NCBI GenBank assembly: GCA_024710825.1
Contig: JANJUA010000384.1
Location: forward strand, 1-9,810
Direction: 5' to 3'
Length of the DNA: 9,810 nucleotides
Origin: Solirubrobacteraceae bacterium
GTDB lineage: Bacteria; Actinomycetota; Thermoleophilia; Solirubrobacterales; Solirubrobacteraceae
Part shown: positions 1 through 9,810 of the stretch, piece by piece
Numbering within the stretch: position 1 is the first letter of the stretch
Layout: every line of letters begins with the position of its first letter
Made by a program: the position numbers and the translations under genes
The notes under the pieces: model-generated
What the model was told of the DNA's origin: nothing
Database searches by the model: none
Seen by the model: only the letters and a program-made list of their open reading frames with translations

Positions 1-165
1 GGCGTCGGCTGGGGCGGCGAGCGGGTGGCGGCGCACGCGCCGGCCGCGGACGAGCAGCAGCGCCGTCCAGGCGAGCGTGCCGCAGATGACGGCGAAGGCG
101 ACGGCGAAGAGGACGACCCAGACCGTCGGCAGGCCCTCGAAGGGCAGGGCTACAGCGTGCGCCAT
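1..165 (-). CDS. Partial membrane protein, N-terminal 55 residues (runs off the window)
   Basis: This reading frame starts at ATG 165-163 and stays open for 55 codons to the window edge. After about 14 residues (MAHAVALPFEGLPT) comes a hydrophobic stretch, roughly residues 15-39, rich in V, L, F and A, long enough for one membrane helix. It is followed by a strongly basic segment (RGRRVRRH, residues 41-48). By the positive-inside rule the N-terminus would face out and the rest would be cytoplasmic. The start lies inside the end of the epimerase gene: the ATG precedes its TAG and the two frames overlap by 16 bases, which suggests translational coupling. A weak GGCGACGAG lies just upstream. A role in envelope polysaccharide synthesis, for example as a membrane glycosyltransferase, is only guessed from the neighbour. 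The family cannot be recognised from this fragment. Confidence 0.6.
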   Translation of the reverse strand, partial: MAHAVALPFEGLPTVWVVLFAVAFAVICGTLAWTALLLVRGRRVRRHPLAAPADA

Positions 166-1550
166 GGCTCGTCGCCGCCGGTGCGGGGCGGTGCCTCCAG
201 CCCGCGCGGCGCGTCGTCCGGGTCGGTCGGCAGCAGGGCCGAGCGGTAGCCGGCGGCGCGGAGCACCGCGTCGCGGCTGTAGCCCGGGCCGAACGGCGCC
301 GGGGCCTCGCCGCCGTGCAGGACGTGCTCGAGGGCCGCCACGATCCGCTCCGCCGCTCTGCCGTCGCCGTAGGGGTTCTCGGCGGTCGCCATCTCGGCGT
401 AGGCCTCAGGGTCGTCGAGCAGCCGGCTCGCCTCCCGCGCGATGCGGCGGGCATCGGTGCCGACGATCCGCAGCGTGCCCGCGGCGACGCCCTCGGTGCG
501 CTCGGTCGACTCGCGCGCGACGAGCACCGGCTTGCCGAGCGACGGGGCCTCCTCCTGGATGCCGCCCGAGTCGGTGATCGCCAGCTCGCAGCGGGTCAGC
601 AGCCGGGCGAAGCTCGCATAGCCGAGCGGCGCGGTGAGCACGACGTTGCCGAGCCCCTCGAGCGGCGGGCGCAGCTCCGCGCCGACCTGGGGGTTCGGGT
701 GGACGGAGACGACGAAGCGGACGTCGGGGTGGGTGCGCGCGACCGCGGCCACGCCCTCGGCGATGCGGCCCAGGCCGCCGTGCCAGTTCTCGCGCCGGTG
801 CGCGGTCACCACGACGACGCGGTCGTCGGAGGCGTACGCCGCGGCGACGGCCGGGTCCTCGAACGGCGCGTCGAGCCCGGCAGCCCAGTGCAGCGCGTCG
901 ACGGCGGTGTTGCCGGTGACGAAGATCTGGTTGGCGGGGACGTTCTCGCGGACGAGGTTCTCGTGGTTGGTGGACGTGGGGGCGAGGTGGAACGACGCGA
1001 TGCAGGAGGTCATCTGCCGGTTGAGCTCCTCCGGGAACGGCGACAGGTTCGACCCGCCCGTGCGCAGCCCGGCCTCCACGTGGGCGACCGGGATGCGCAG
1101 GTGAAAGGCCGCGAGCGCGGCGGCGAACGCCGAGCTCGTGTCGCCGTGGACCAGGATCGCCGCGGGGTAGCGGCCGTCGAGAACCTCCGCCGGCGTGGCG
1201 ATCGTCCCGCCGTGGTCGCCGTAGGTGCCGCAGCAGAAGTCCTCGAAGCGCCCCATCACGCTCGCGACGCGGTCGTTGAGCCGCGCGCGGGCGTCGCCGA
1301 TCCACAGCTCCGCGTCGACCGCGATGTCGGCGGCGGCGAAGACCTCGCCGACCATCGCGTGATGCTGGCCCGTCGAGACGACGACGGGGCGGTAGCTCGC
1401 GCTCTCGCGGAGCGCGAGGATGATCGGCACGAGCTTGATCGCCTCGGGGCGAGTGCCGACCACGACGATCACGGGCAGCCGGACCGGCGGTGGCGAGCCG
1501 GCGAGCGCCGGCGACGGGGCGGGGGCGGGGAACTGCTCCTGGAGAGCCAT
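150..1550 (-). CDS. wecB: UDP-N-acetylglucosamine 2-epimerase, non-hydrolysing type
   Basis: This cytoplasmic enzyme (called mnaA in Gram-positives) interconverts UDP-GlcNAc and UDP-ManNAc, supplying ManNAc units for cell-surface polymers. The 466-residue product has the family motifs in order: GTRPEAIKL (32-40), GQHHAMV (61-67), HGDT (135-138), HVEAGLR (157-163), PEELNR (173-178), TAHRREN (249-255), VHPNP (283-287) and the UDP-binding TDSGGIQEE (326-334). D137, E159, E175 and H251 sit where the catalytic acids and histidine of the family lie. The usual length is about 370-390 residues. The excess here is a Pro/Ala-rich 26-residue N-terminus, an insertion of about 18 residues before HGDT that includes a Cys-Cys pair (106-107), and a C-terminal tail of about 58 residues. 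The ATG at 1550 has a G-run directly before it but no well-spaced ribosome site. A GTG at residue 27, just before the Rossmann strand, is the alternative start. The family assignment is firm; the polymer served is unknown. Confidence 0.93.
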   Translation of the reverse strand: MALQEQFPAPAPSPALAGSPPPVRLPVIVVVGTRPEAIKLVPIILALRESASYRPVVVSTGQHHAMVGEVFAAADIAVDAELWIGDARARLNDRVASVMGRFEDFCCGTYGDHGGTIATPAEVLDGRYPAAILVHGDTSSAFAAALAAFHLRIPVAHVEAGLRTGGSNLSPFPEELNRQMTSCIASFHLAPTSTNHENLVRENVPANQIFVTGNTAVDALHWAAGLDAPFEDPAVAAAYASDDRVVVVTAHRRENWHGGLGRIAEGVAAVARTHPDVRFVVSVHPNPQVGAELRPPLEGLGNVVLTAPLGYASFARLLTRCELAITDSGGIQEEAPSLGKPVLVARESTERTEGVAAGTLRIVGTDARRIAREASRLLDDPEAYAEMATAENPYGDGRAAERIVAALEHVLHGGEAPAPFGPGYSRDAVLRAAGYRSALLPTDPDDAPRGLEAPPRTGGDEPWRTL

Positions 1551-1632
1551 CCCCCGAGTGATCGACCGGAGGCGCCCGGATCTGAAGCGCTCGGCCGCGA
1601 CGCGCGCGACGCGCAGGTGCCGCCTGTCGCGT

Positions 1633-1641
1633 TGCTAGGCT
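1633..1641 (+). promoter_or_regulatory. Probable pyr operon promoter, extended -10
   Basis: TGCTAGGCT fits an extended -10 (TGn followed by TAnnnT, with hexamer 1636-1641). It is the best promoter-like element in the 139-base divergent gap. No convincing -35 hexamer is visible 16-18 bases upstream, as expected for extended -10 promoters. Transcription would begin near 1648-1650, leaving a leader of about 40 bases that is almost entirely the PyrR hairpin. This is a pattern match only. Confidence 0.45.
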
Positions 1642-1651
1642 GCGGCCCAGC

Positions 1652-1684
1652 TCCTTTAACCCGGTCCCGCGAGGCCAGGAAGGA
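1652..1684 (+). promoter_or_regulatory. PyrR-binding RNA hairpin sequestering the pyrR ribosome site
   Basis: GGUCCCGCGAGGCC (1663-1676) matches the PyrR binding-loop consensus ARUCCNGNGAGGYU at all but the two end positions. It folds as a 4-bp upper stem (1663-1666 with 1673-1676, including one G-U pair) with a six-base loop, 1667-1672. Below it come a bulged A1677, a CC/GG step (1661-1662 with 1678-1679), an internal bulge (1657-1660) and a 5-bp lower stem, UCCUU 1652-1656 with AAGGA 1680-1684. That last strand is the pyrR Shine-Dalgarno. In Bacillus, UMP-loaded PyrR binds such loops to control attenuation. In Mycobacterium smegmatis a comparable loop over the ribosome site gives translational repression. 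The layout here fits the second mechanism, and no terminator hairpin with a U-run follows. Confidence 0.85.
1680..1684 (+). promoter_or_regulatory. pyrR ribosome binding site, inside the hairpin
   Basis: AAGGA lies 5 bases before the pyrR ATG and fixes that start. A second purine block, AGG, sits just upstream. All five bases are predicted to pair with UCCUU at 1652-1656, so access for the ribosome should depend on whether the hairpin is open. Confidence 0.85.
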
Positions 1685-1689
1685 CGTAC

Positions 1690-2241
1690 ATGACAGACGA
1701 GAAGACCGTCCTCGACCGCGACGACATGCGGCGGACGCTTGTGCGCATAGCGCACGAGATCGTGGAGAAGAACGCCGAGCCCGACCGGCTCGCCCTGGTG
1801 GGCATCCACCGTCGCGGAGCGTTCCTCGCCGCCCGGCTCAAGGGCCTCGTCGACGACCTGCTCGACGCCGACGTGCCGCTCGGCGACGTCGACATCTCCT
1901 TCTACCGCGACGACGTCGAGACCCGCGCCGAAGAGCCCGAGGTCCACGCGTCGCACCTCGACTTCGACGTCGAAGGCCGCACCATCGTGGTGGTCGACGA
2001 CGTCCTCTACACCGGCCGCACCGTCCGCGCCGCCATCGAGGCGCTCTTCGACTACGGCCGACCGGCCCGCGTGCAGCTCGCCGTCGTCGCCGACCGCGGC
2101 CACCGCGAGCTGCCGATCCGGCCCGACTACGTCGGCAAGAACCTCCCGACCGCCCGCTCCGAGCGGGTCAACGTGCGCATCGACGAGCTCGACGGCATCG
2201 ACGAGGTCACCATCAGCGAGCTGACGGAGGCGCTGGCATGA
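1690..2241 (+). CDS. pyrR: Bifunctional pyr operon regulator / uracil phosphoribosyltransferase PyrR
   Basis: PyrR is an RNA-binding regulator of pyrimidine synthesis built on a phosphoribosyltransferase fold. Many members also convert uracil and PRPP to UMP. The 183-residue product is close to the usual 180. It shows the PRPP-binding motif VVVDDVLYTGRTV (100-112) with the paired acids D103 and D104. Also visible are the GIHRRG loop (38-43), SFYRDD (70-75), and the conserved C-terminal DRGHRELPIRPDYVGKNLPT (135-154), which separates PyrR from other phosphoribosyltransferases. It starts at an ATG 5 bases after AAGGA. As first gene of the operon it sits directly behind the RNA hairpin it is expected to bind, so it probably represses itself and everything downstream when UMP is high. 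Its TGA is shared with the pyrB ATG (ATGA). The family is certain; whether the catalytic activity is retained cannot be read from sequence. Confidence 0.97.
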   Translation: MTDEKTVLDRDDMRRTLVRIAHEIVEKNAEPDRLALVGIHRRGAFLAARLKGLVDDLLDADVPLGDVDISFYRDDVETRAEEPEVHASHLDFDVEGRTIVVVDDVLYTGRTVRAAIEALFDYGRPARVQLAVVADRGHRELPIRPDYVGKNLPTARSERVNVRIDELDGIDEVTISELTEALA

Positions 2242-3179
2242 GCTCCAGGCACCTGCTGTCCATCGAGGATCTCGACCGGTCCGGCATCGAGCGCATCCTC
2301 GCCCGCGCCGCCTCGTTCGCCGAGGTCTCCGGCCGGGAGATCAAGAAGCTGCCGACGCTGCGCGGCCGGCGCGTCTTGAACCTGTTCTACGAGAACTCGA
2401 CCCGCACGCGGTCGAGCTTCGAGATCGCCGCCAAGACGCTCAGCGCCGACGTCACGAACTTCAACGTCAGCGGCTCGAGCGTCGAGAAGGGCGAGTCCCT
2501 GAAGGACACCGTCCAGACGCTGTCGGCCTACGACCCGGCCGCGATCGTCATCCGCCACCCGCACGCCGGAGCGGCGGCGCTCGTGGCGAACTGGACGCCC
2601 GCCGCGGTGGTCAACGCCGGCGACGGCAAGCACGAGCACCCGACGCAGGCGCTGCTGGACGTCTTCACGCTCACCCGCCGGATCGGCGCGCTCGACGGCA
2701 AGCGGATCTGGATCGTGGGGGACGTCGAGCACTCCCGCGTCGCCCGGTCCAACGTCCTCGCCTTCACCCGGATGGGCGCCCACGTGACGGTGTGCGGCCC
2801 TCCGACGCTGATCCCCCGCGGGATCGAGGCGCTCGGATGCGACGTCCGCTTCACGCTCGACGAGCTGCGCGACGCCGACGTCGTCTACGCGCTGCGGATG
2901 CAGAACGAGCGCATGAAGGACGCCTACCTGCCCTCGCTGCGCGAGTACGTCGCCACCTACCAGATCAACGGCCGGCGGCTCGGGCCGCGCCAGGTGCTCA
3001 TGCACCCGGGGCCGGTGAACCGCGGCGTCGAGCTGTCCGGGGACGTCGTCGACTCGCCGCAGGCGGTGATCTCCGCCCAGGTCGAGGCGGGCGTCGTCGT
3101 CCGCATGGCGGTGCTCTACGAGCTGCTGGCCGGAGCGCGGACGCCCTCCCCGCAGCCGGCCCACAGGGTGCTCGCATGA
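2238..3179 (+). CDS. pyrB: Aspartate carbamoyltransferase catalytic subunit
   Basis: This enzyme transfers the carbamoyl group of carbamoyl phosphate to L-aspartate, the committed step of pyrimidine synthesis, in the cytoplasm. The 313-residue product has the carbamoyl-phosphate motif STRTR (54-58), the loop SVEKGES (81-87) that reaches into the neighbouring subunit's active site in this family, RHPHAG (106-111), HEHPTQALLD (132-141), RMQNER (220-225, the aspartate-side Arg-x-Gln) and HPGPVNRG (256-263). Length is normal. The same frame is open far upstream, but the ATG at 2238 is chosen because GGAGG (2226-2230) lies 7 bases before it, the ATG overlaps the pyrR stop as ATGA, and homology begins there. 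No pyrI regulatory-subunit gene is present, as in most Gram-positives, so control probably comes through PyrR. The last 15 or so residues (TPSPQPAHRVLA) look like an unstructured tail. Confidence 0.97.
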   Translation: MSSRHLLSIEDLDRSGIERILARAASFAEVSGREIKKLPTLRGRRVLNLFYENSTRTRSSFEIAAKTLSADVTNFNVSGSSVEKGESLKDTVQTLSAYDPAAIVIRHPHAGAAALVANWTPAAVVNAGDGKHEHPTQALLDVFTLTRRIGALDGKRIWIVGDVEHSRVARSNVLAFTRMGAHVTVCGPPTLIPRGIEALGCDVRFTLDELRDADVVYALRMQNERMKDAYLPSLREYVATYQINGRRLGPRQVLMHPGPVNRGVELSGDVVDSPQAVISAQVEAGVVVRMAVLYELLAGARTPSPQPAHRVLA

Positions 3180-4519
3180 GCGCCTCCCGGCTGAGCTCCA
3201 TGCCCGCGCGCCCCGCCGAGCTCGTGATTCGCGGCGCCCACGTGCTGGACCCGAACGCGGGCGTCGACGCCCCCCACGACGTGGTCGTCCGCGGCGGCGA
3301 GATCGCCGAGCTGACCGCCCCCGGAGCCGCGCCGGTCCCGGCCGGCGCCGAGGTGCTCGACGGCGAGGGCCGCCATCTGCTCCCGGGCTTCGTCGACCCG
3401 CACGTCCACCTGCGCACGCCCGGCCAGGAGCACAAGGAGGATCTCGAGACCGGCACCCGCGCCGCCGCCGCCGGCGGCTACTGCGCGATCGTCGCGATGC
3501 CGAACACCGACCCGGTGCTCGACTCCGGCCCGCTGCTGCGCGCCCTGCGCGACCAGGCGGCGCGCGAGGCGCGGGTGCCCGTCGGCTTCATGCCCGCGAT
3601 CACGGTGGGCCTGCGCGGAGCGGTCCTCACCGAGATGGCGGAGCTGCGCGCCGAGGGCGCGGTCGGCTTCACCGACGACGGCAAGCCCGTCGTCGAGGCC
3701 GGGATGCTGCGCAAGGCGATGCGCTACCAGAAGCTCGTCGGCGGCGTGCTCGCGCTGCATGAGGAGGACCCGTCGCTGTCGGGCGCCGGCGTGATGCACG
3801 AGGGCGAGGTCTCCGCGCGGCTCGGGCTGGCGGGGATCCCGTCGACCAGCGAGTCCACGATGGTGGCGCGCGACGCGGCTCTGGCCCTGGCCGAGGGCGC
3901 CCGAACGCACTTCCAGCACCTCAGCGCGCGCGAGTCCGTCGAGGCGCTGGCCGCCGCGAAGGCCGCCGGCGCGCCGGTCAGCGGCGAGGCCTCGCCACAC
4001 CACCTGCTGATGACCGACGAGGACGTACTGACGCTCGACACACGGAGGAAGATGAACCCGCCGCTGCGCACGGAGGCCGACCGGCAGGCGATCGTCGCCG
4101 CCCTGCGCGACGGCACCATCGAGTGCATCGCCACCGACCACGCCCCGCACGCGCACGACGAGAAGGACGTGCCGTTCGAGGCCGCGCCGATGGGGACGAC
4201 CGGGCTGGAGACCGCGTTCGCCGCGGTGTACACGGGCCTCGTCAAGCCGGGGGTGCTGGCGCTGGAGCTCGTCGTCGAGCGGCTGACCGCCGGCGCCCGG
4301 CTGATGGGCCTGCCGACGCCGCGGATCGCCCCCGGCGAGCCGGCCAACCTGTGCCTCGTCGATCTCGAGGTCGAGTGGCAGGTGGGGGAGTCCGGCTACG
4401 AGTCGCGCTCGGCGAGCTCCTGCTTCGCCGGGCGGACGTTGAGCGGCCGGGTGCTGCTCACGATCGCCGCCGGCGCCGTCGCCTACCGGGAGCGGTCGTT
4501 CGCCGTGAGCGCCGCATGA
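3176..4519 (+). CDS. pyrC: Dihydroorotase, zinc amidohydrolase type
   Basis: Dihydroorotase reversibly cyclises N-carbamoyl-L-aspartate to dihydroorotate, the third pathway step. The 447-residue product is of the longer (Bacillus/Aquifex-like) class rather than the shorter E. coli class. Metal and catalytic positions are visible: HVH (H76, H78) in DPHVHLRTPG, FTDDGK (165-170), H195 in ALHEEDP, H248 in QHLS, and D321 in TDHAPH, the catalytic aspartate. Also present are MPNTDPV (108-114) and MNPPLR (293-298), which serve substrate binding. Residues 1-70 form the small beta domain typical of the amidohydrolase superfamily. The ATG overlaps the pyrB stop as ATGA, with AGGG (3165-3168) 7 bases before it. 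Met9 is a possible later start without better support. A full set of ligands argues for an active enzyme rather than the inactive homologue found in some bacteria. Confidence 0.96.
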   Translation: MSASRLSSMPARPAELVIRGAHVLDPNAGVDAPHDVVVRGGEIAELTAPGAAPVPAGAEVLDGEGRHLLPGFVDPHVHLRTPGQEHKEDLETGTRAAAAGGYCAIVAMPNTDPVLDSGPLLRALRDQAAREARVPVGFMPAITVGLRGAVLTEMAELRAEGAVGFTDDGKPVVEAGMLRKAMRYQKLVGGVLALHEEDPSLSGAGVMHEGEVSARLGLAGIPSTSESTMVARDAALALAEGARTHFQHLSARESVEALAAAKAAGAPVSGEASPHHLLMTDEDVLTLDTRRKMNPPLRTEADRQAIVAALRDGTIECIATDHAPHAHDEKDVPFEAAPMGTTGLETAFAAVYTGLVKPGVLALELVVERLTAGARLMGLPTPRIAPGEPANLCLVDLEVEWQVGESGYESRSASSCFAGRTLSGRVLLTIAAGAVAYRERSFAVSAA

Positions 4520-5626
4520 GCTACGTGCTGCTGGAGGACGGGACGCGCTTCGACGGCGACCCGGCCGGGCCCGAGGCGAGGGCGACCGGCGAGATCGTCT
4601 TCACGACCGGCATGTCCGGCTACCAGGAGTCGGTCACCGACCCCTCGTTCCGGCGTCAGGTGATCGTCTTCACCTACCCGCACATCGGCAACTACGGGGT
4701 CAGCGCGGCGGCGATGGAGTCGGCCGCGGCGCAGGCGCGCGGCGTCGTCATGCGCTCGGCGGTCGACCACGCCGACGCGCCCAGCGCGGAGGGCGGCTGG
4801 CTGACCTGGCTGGCCGAGCAGGGGATCCCGGCGGTGACGGGCGTCGACACCCGCGCGCTGGTGCGCCACCTGCGCTCGCGGGGCGCGATGCGCGGCGGGA
4901 TCTTCCCGTCGTCCACCGACCCCGACGAGGCGCTGGCCGCCGTGCTGGCCGAGGAGCCCATGACGGGGCTCGACCTCGCCCGCGAGGTCACCCCGGCGTC
5001 GATGGTGGTCCACGGCGAGGGCAACGACGGCCCGCGGATCGCCGCGATCGACACCGGCATCAAGCGCTCGATCGTCGACGGCCTCGTGGCGCGCGGAGCG
5101 GTGGTGGAGCTGCACCCGTGCGGCGCCTCCGCCGACGAGCTGCGCGCCCGCGACGCCGACGCCTACTTCCTGGCCAACGGCCCGGGCGACCCGGCCGCCC
5201 TGGGCCACGTCGTGGCGACCGTCCGGGAGCTGCTGGGCACCAAGCCGACGTTCGGCATCTGCATGGGCCACCAGCTGATGTGCCGGGCGGTGGGGCTCGA
5301 CACGTTCAAGCTGCCGTTCGGCCACCGCGGCGCGAACCATCCCGTCAAGGACCTCGAGACCGGCGTCGTGGAGATCACGTCGCAGAACCACGGCTTCGCG
5401 GTGGTGGCGCCGGGCGGCGGGCAGACGATCGACGTCGACGAGCCGGTGCGCTGGGAGACCGACTTCGGGGCGGCGCAGCTCTCGCACATCAACCTCTACG
5501 ACCGCACGGTCGAGGGGCTCACTCTGCTGGACATCCCCGGAAGCACGGTCCAGTACCACCCCGAGGCGGGCCCGGGGCCGCACGACTCGCGGTACCTCTT
5601 CGACCGGTTCCTGGAGCAGATCGCCC

Positions 5627-5634
<8 letters not shown>
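4516..5634 (+). CDS. carA: Carbamoyl-phosphate synthase small (glutaminase) subunit
   Basis: CarA hydrolyses glutamine and passes ammonia through a tunnel to CarB. The 372-residue product has the CarA-specific N-terminal domain ([20 protein letters not shown], 25-44; YPHIGNYG, 54-61) and a class I glutamine amidotransferase domain from about residue 172. Its triad is the nucleophile C249 in FGICMGHQL, then H348 and E350 in [22 protein letters not shown] (269-277) and SQNHGFAV (289-296) are family signatures. Between SQNHGFAV and the final strands, residues 297-318 appear about 15 residues longer than in E. coli or Bacillus CarA. The ATG overlaps the pyrC stop as ATGA, and only a weak GTGAG precedes it, so coupled translation from pyrC is likely. 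Some relatives have a small membrane-protein gene between pyrC and carA; none fits here. The carA end overlaps carB by 8 bases, consistent with equal production of the two subunits. Confidence 0.97.
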
Positions 5635-8712
<3,078 letters not shown>

Positions 8713-8740
<28 letters not shown>

Positions 8741-9789
8741 ACGCGGGCGAAGCCGTCGCGGCGGGCGAGCGCCGCCAGCTCGCGCGACAGGCGGCTCGGG
8801 TAGCCCGGGCCGCCGTAGACGAAGGCGGTGTAGACCTGCACGAGCGTCGCGCCTGCGCGGACTCGCTCCCAGGCGTCCTCGGCGGTCTCCACGCCCCCCG
8901 CGGCGACGAGCAGCAGGCGGCCCTCCGTGCGGGCGTGCAGGCGCCGCAGGACGTCCAAGGAGCGCTGCTTCAGCGGCGCGCCCGAGATGCCGCCTCCGGC
9001 GAAGGCCGCATCGGCGCGGGCGCGGTCGGCCCCCAGCACGTCGCGATCGATCGTCGTGTTCGTCGCGACCATCCCGGCCAGCCCGAGCTCGAGCGCCAGG
9101 TCGGCGAGCGCGTCGAGCTCGGCGTCGACCAGGTCCGGCGCGACCTTCAGCAGGACGGGGCCGCGGGCCTCGTCGAGCACCGCCCGCAGGATGGGCCGCA
9201 GCGCCTCGGGATCCTGCAGCGAGCGCAGGCCCTTCGTGTTCGGGCTGGACACGTTGACGACGAGGAAGTCGGCGACGGGGCCCACGGCCGCGGCGGAGCG
9301 GCGGTAGTCCGCGACGGCGTCCTCGAGCGCGACCGCGGCGGACTTGCCCACGTTCGCGCCGACCACGCCCGCCGAGCGGTCGCGGGCCGCGAGCCGCCGG
9401 CCCGCGGCGTCGGCGCCCTCGTTGTTGAACCCGAAGCGGTTGAGCAGCGCGCGGTCGGTCGGGAGGCGGGCGAGGCGTGGTCGCTCGTTGCCGGGCTGCG
9501 CCAGCGCGGTCACCGTGCCCACCTCGACGAACCCGAAGCCCAGCGCGAGCGCCGCGTCGAAGAGCCGGGCGTCCTTGTCGAAGCCCGCGGCGAGGCCGAT
9601 CGGGGAGGGAAGGGTGACGCCCAGGGCGCTGGTTCGCAGGACCGCGTCGGATGCTGCCAGGCGGCGACGCAGGAAGCGTTCCAGCGGGGGCAGCAGGGTG
9701 AGCACCCGGAGCGCGAGCGCGCCGACGGAGTGCGCCGTCTCGGCGTCGAGGCGGAAGAGGAGCGGTCGCAGGAATCGCCGGTACAGCAT
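8713..9789 (-). CDS. pyrD: Dihydroorotate dehydrogenase (quinone), class 2
   Basis: This FMN enzyme oxidises dihydroorotate to orotate and passes electrons to membrane quinone. Class 2 is shown by the N-terminal helical extension (residues 1 to about 50, with basic-hydrophobic [14 protein letters not shown]), which docks such enzymes on the inner face of the membrane, and by serine as the catalytic base: S182 in [14 protein letters not shown] (179-192). Other motifs are GLAAGFDKD (65-73), RFGFNNEG (118-125), KVAPDL (215-220), ATNTT (242-246), GGGISG (265-270) and [11 protein letters not shown] (296-306), which hold FMN and orotate. At 358 residues the length is normal. No separate PyrK subunit is expected for this class. 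The ATG at 9789 follows an in-frame TGA with no clear ribosome site; only 21 upstream bases are in the window. The gene converges on carB, overlapping its last 28 bases, so it is not part of the pyrR transcript. Confidence 0.96.
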
Positions 9790-9810
9790 TCAGACACTGG
9801 ACTACCACAA

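Noticed and set aside
1551..1640. Promoter for the leftward epimerase gene
   Set aside because: One is expected in this divergent gap, but no minus-strand -10/-35 pair stands out clearly enough to place.
1652..1692. Transcription attenuator (terminator/antiterminator pair) ahead of pyrR
   Set aside because: Only one hairpin is present, it has no U-run after it, and it overlaps the ribosome site; translational control fits better.
406..2103. Minus-strand frame of 565 codons spanning the divergent region and part of pyrR
   Set aside because: Low-complexity Arg/Gly/Asp translation with no motifs, overlapping two well-supported genes in other frames and the regulatory region.
315..2237. Upstream extension of the pyrB frame through pyrR and antisense to the epimerase gene
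   Set aside because: The frame is open only because stops are rare at this GC content. Homology, GGAGG and the ATGA overlap all place the pyrB start at 2238.
2127..4156. Two minus-strand frames of about 345 codons each opposite pyrB and pyrC
   Set aside because: Compositional shadows without ribosome sites or motifs; the pyrB and pyrC catalytic residues are all accounted for on the plus strand.
8741..8790. Intrinsic terminator after carB
   Set aside because: This stretch is pyrD coding sequence on the other strand, and no stem followed by a T-run is visible.

Overview
This window is chromosomal housekeeping DNA from a very GC-rich bacterium. It is most likely an actinobacterium in the broad sense. 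The reasons are the extreme G/C preference at third codon positions, the lysine-poor and arginine/alanine-rich proteins, and a PyrR-headed pyrimidine operon whose leader hairpin resembles those of actinobacteria. A deep-branching class such as Thermoleophilia is possible, but that is inference.

Layout, left to right. Positions 1-165 (minus strand) hold the first 55 codons of a gene that runs out of the window. It encodes a short periplasmic N-terminus, one membrane span and a basic cytoplasmic side. It overlaps by 16 bases the end of a non-hydrolysing UDP-GlcNAc 2-epimerase gene (wecB/mnaA type, 150-1550, minus), so the two form a cell-envelope sugar unit reading leftward. A 139-base divergent intergenic region (1551-1689) follows. 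It contains an extended -10 promoter and an RNA hairpin matching the PyrR-binding loop, whose 3' arm is the pyrR Shine-Dalgarno sequence. From 1690 to 8740 five plus-strand genes run without a gap: pyrR, pyrB, pyrC, carA and carB. Every junction overlaps, three by ATGA and one by 8 bases with a GTG start. On the minus strand, pyrD (8713-9789) converges on carB, and the two coding regions overlap by 28 bases.

How they work together. CarA/CarB make carbamoyl phosphate from glutamine, bicarbonate and ATP. PyrB joins it to aspartate, PyrC closes the ring to dihydroorotate, and PyrD oxidises this to orotate at the membrane. PyrR senses UMP and probably shuts down translation of its own mRNA by holding the hairpin that hides the ribosome site. 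The unbroken chain of overlapping genes offers a route for that repression to spread down the whole operon. pyrE and pyrF are not in the window.

I found no mobile element, CRISPR array, tRNA, rRNA or unfamiliar multi-gene system. The points that most deserve a second look are the PyrR hairpin with its very short leader, a CarB lacking about 40 residues of its oligomerisation domain, and the convergent carB/pyrD coding overlap.
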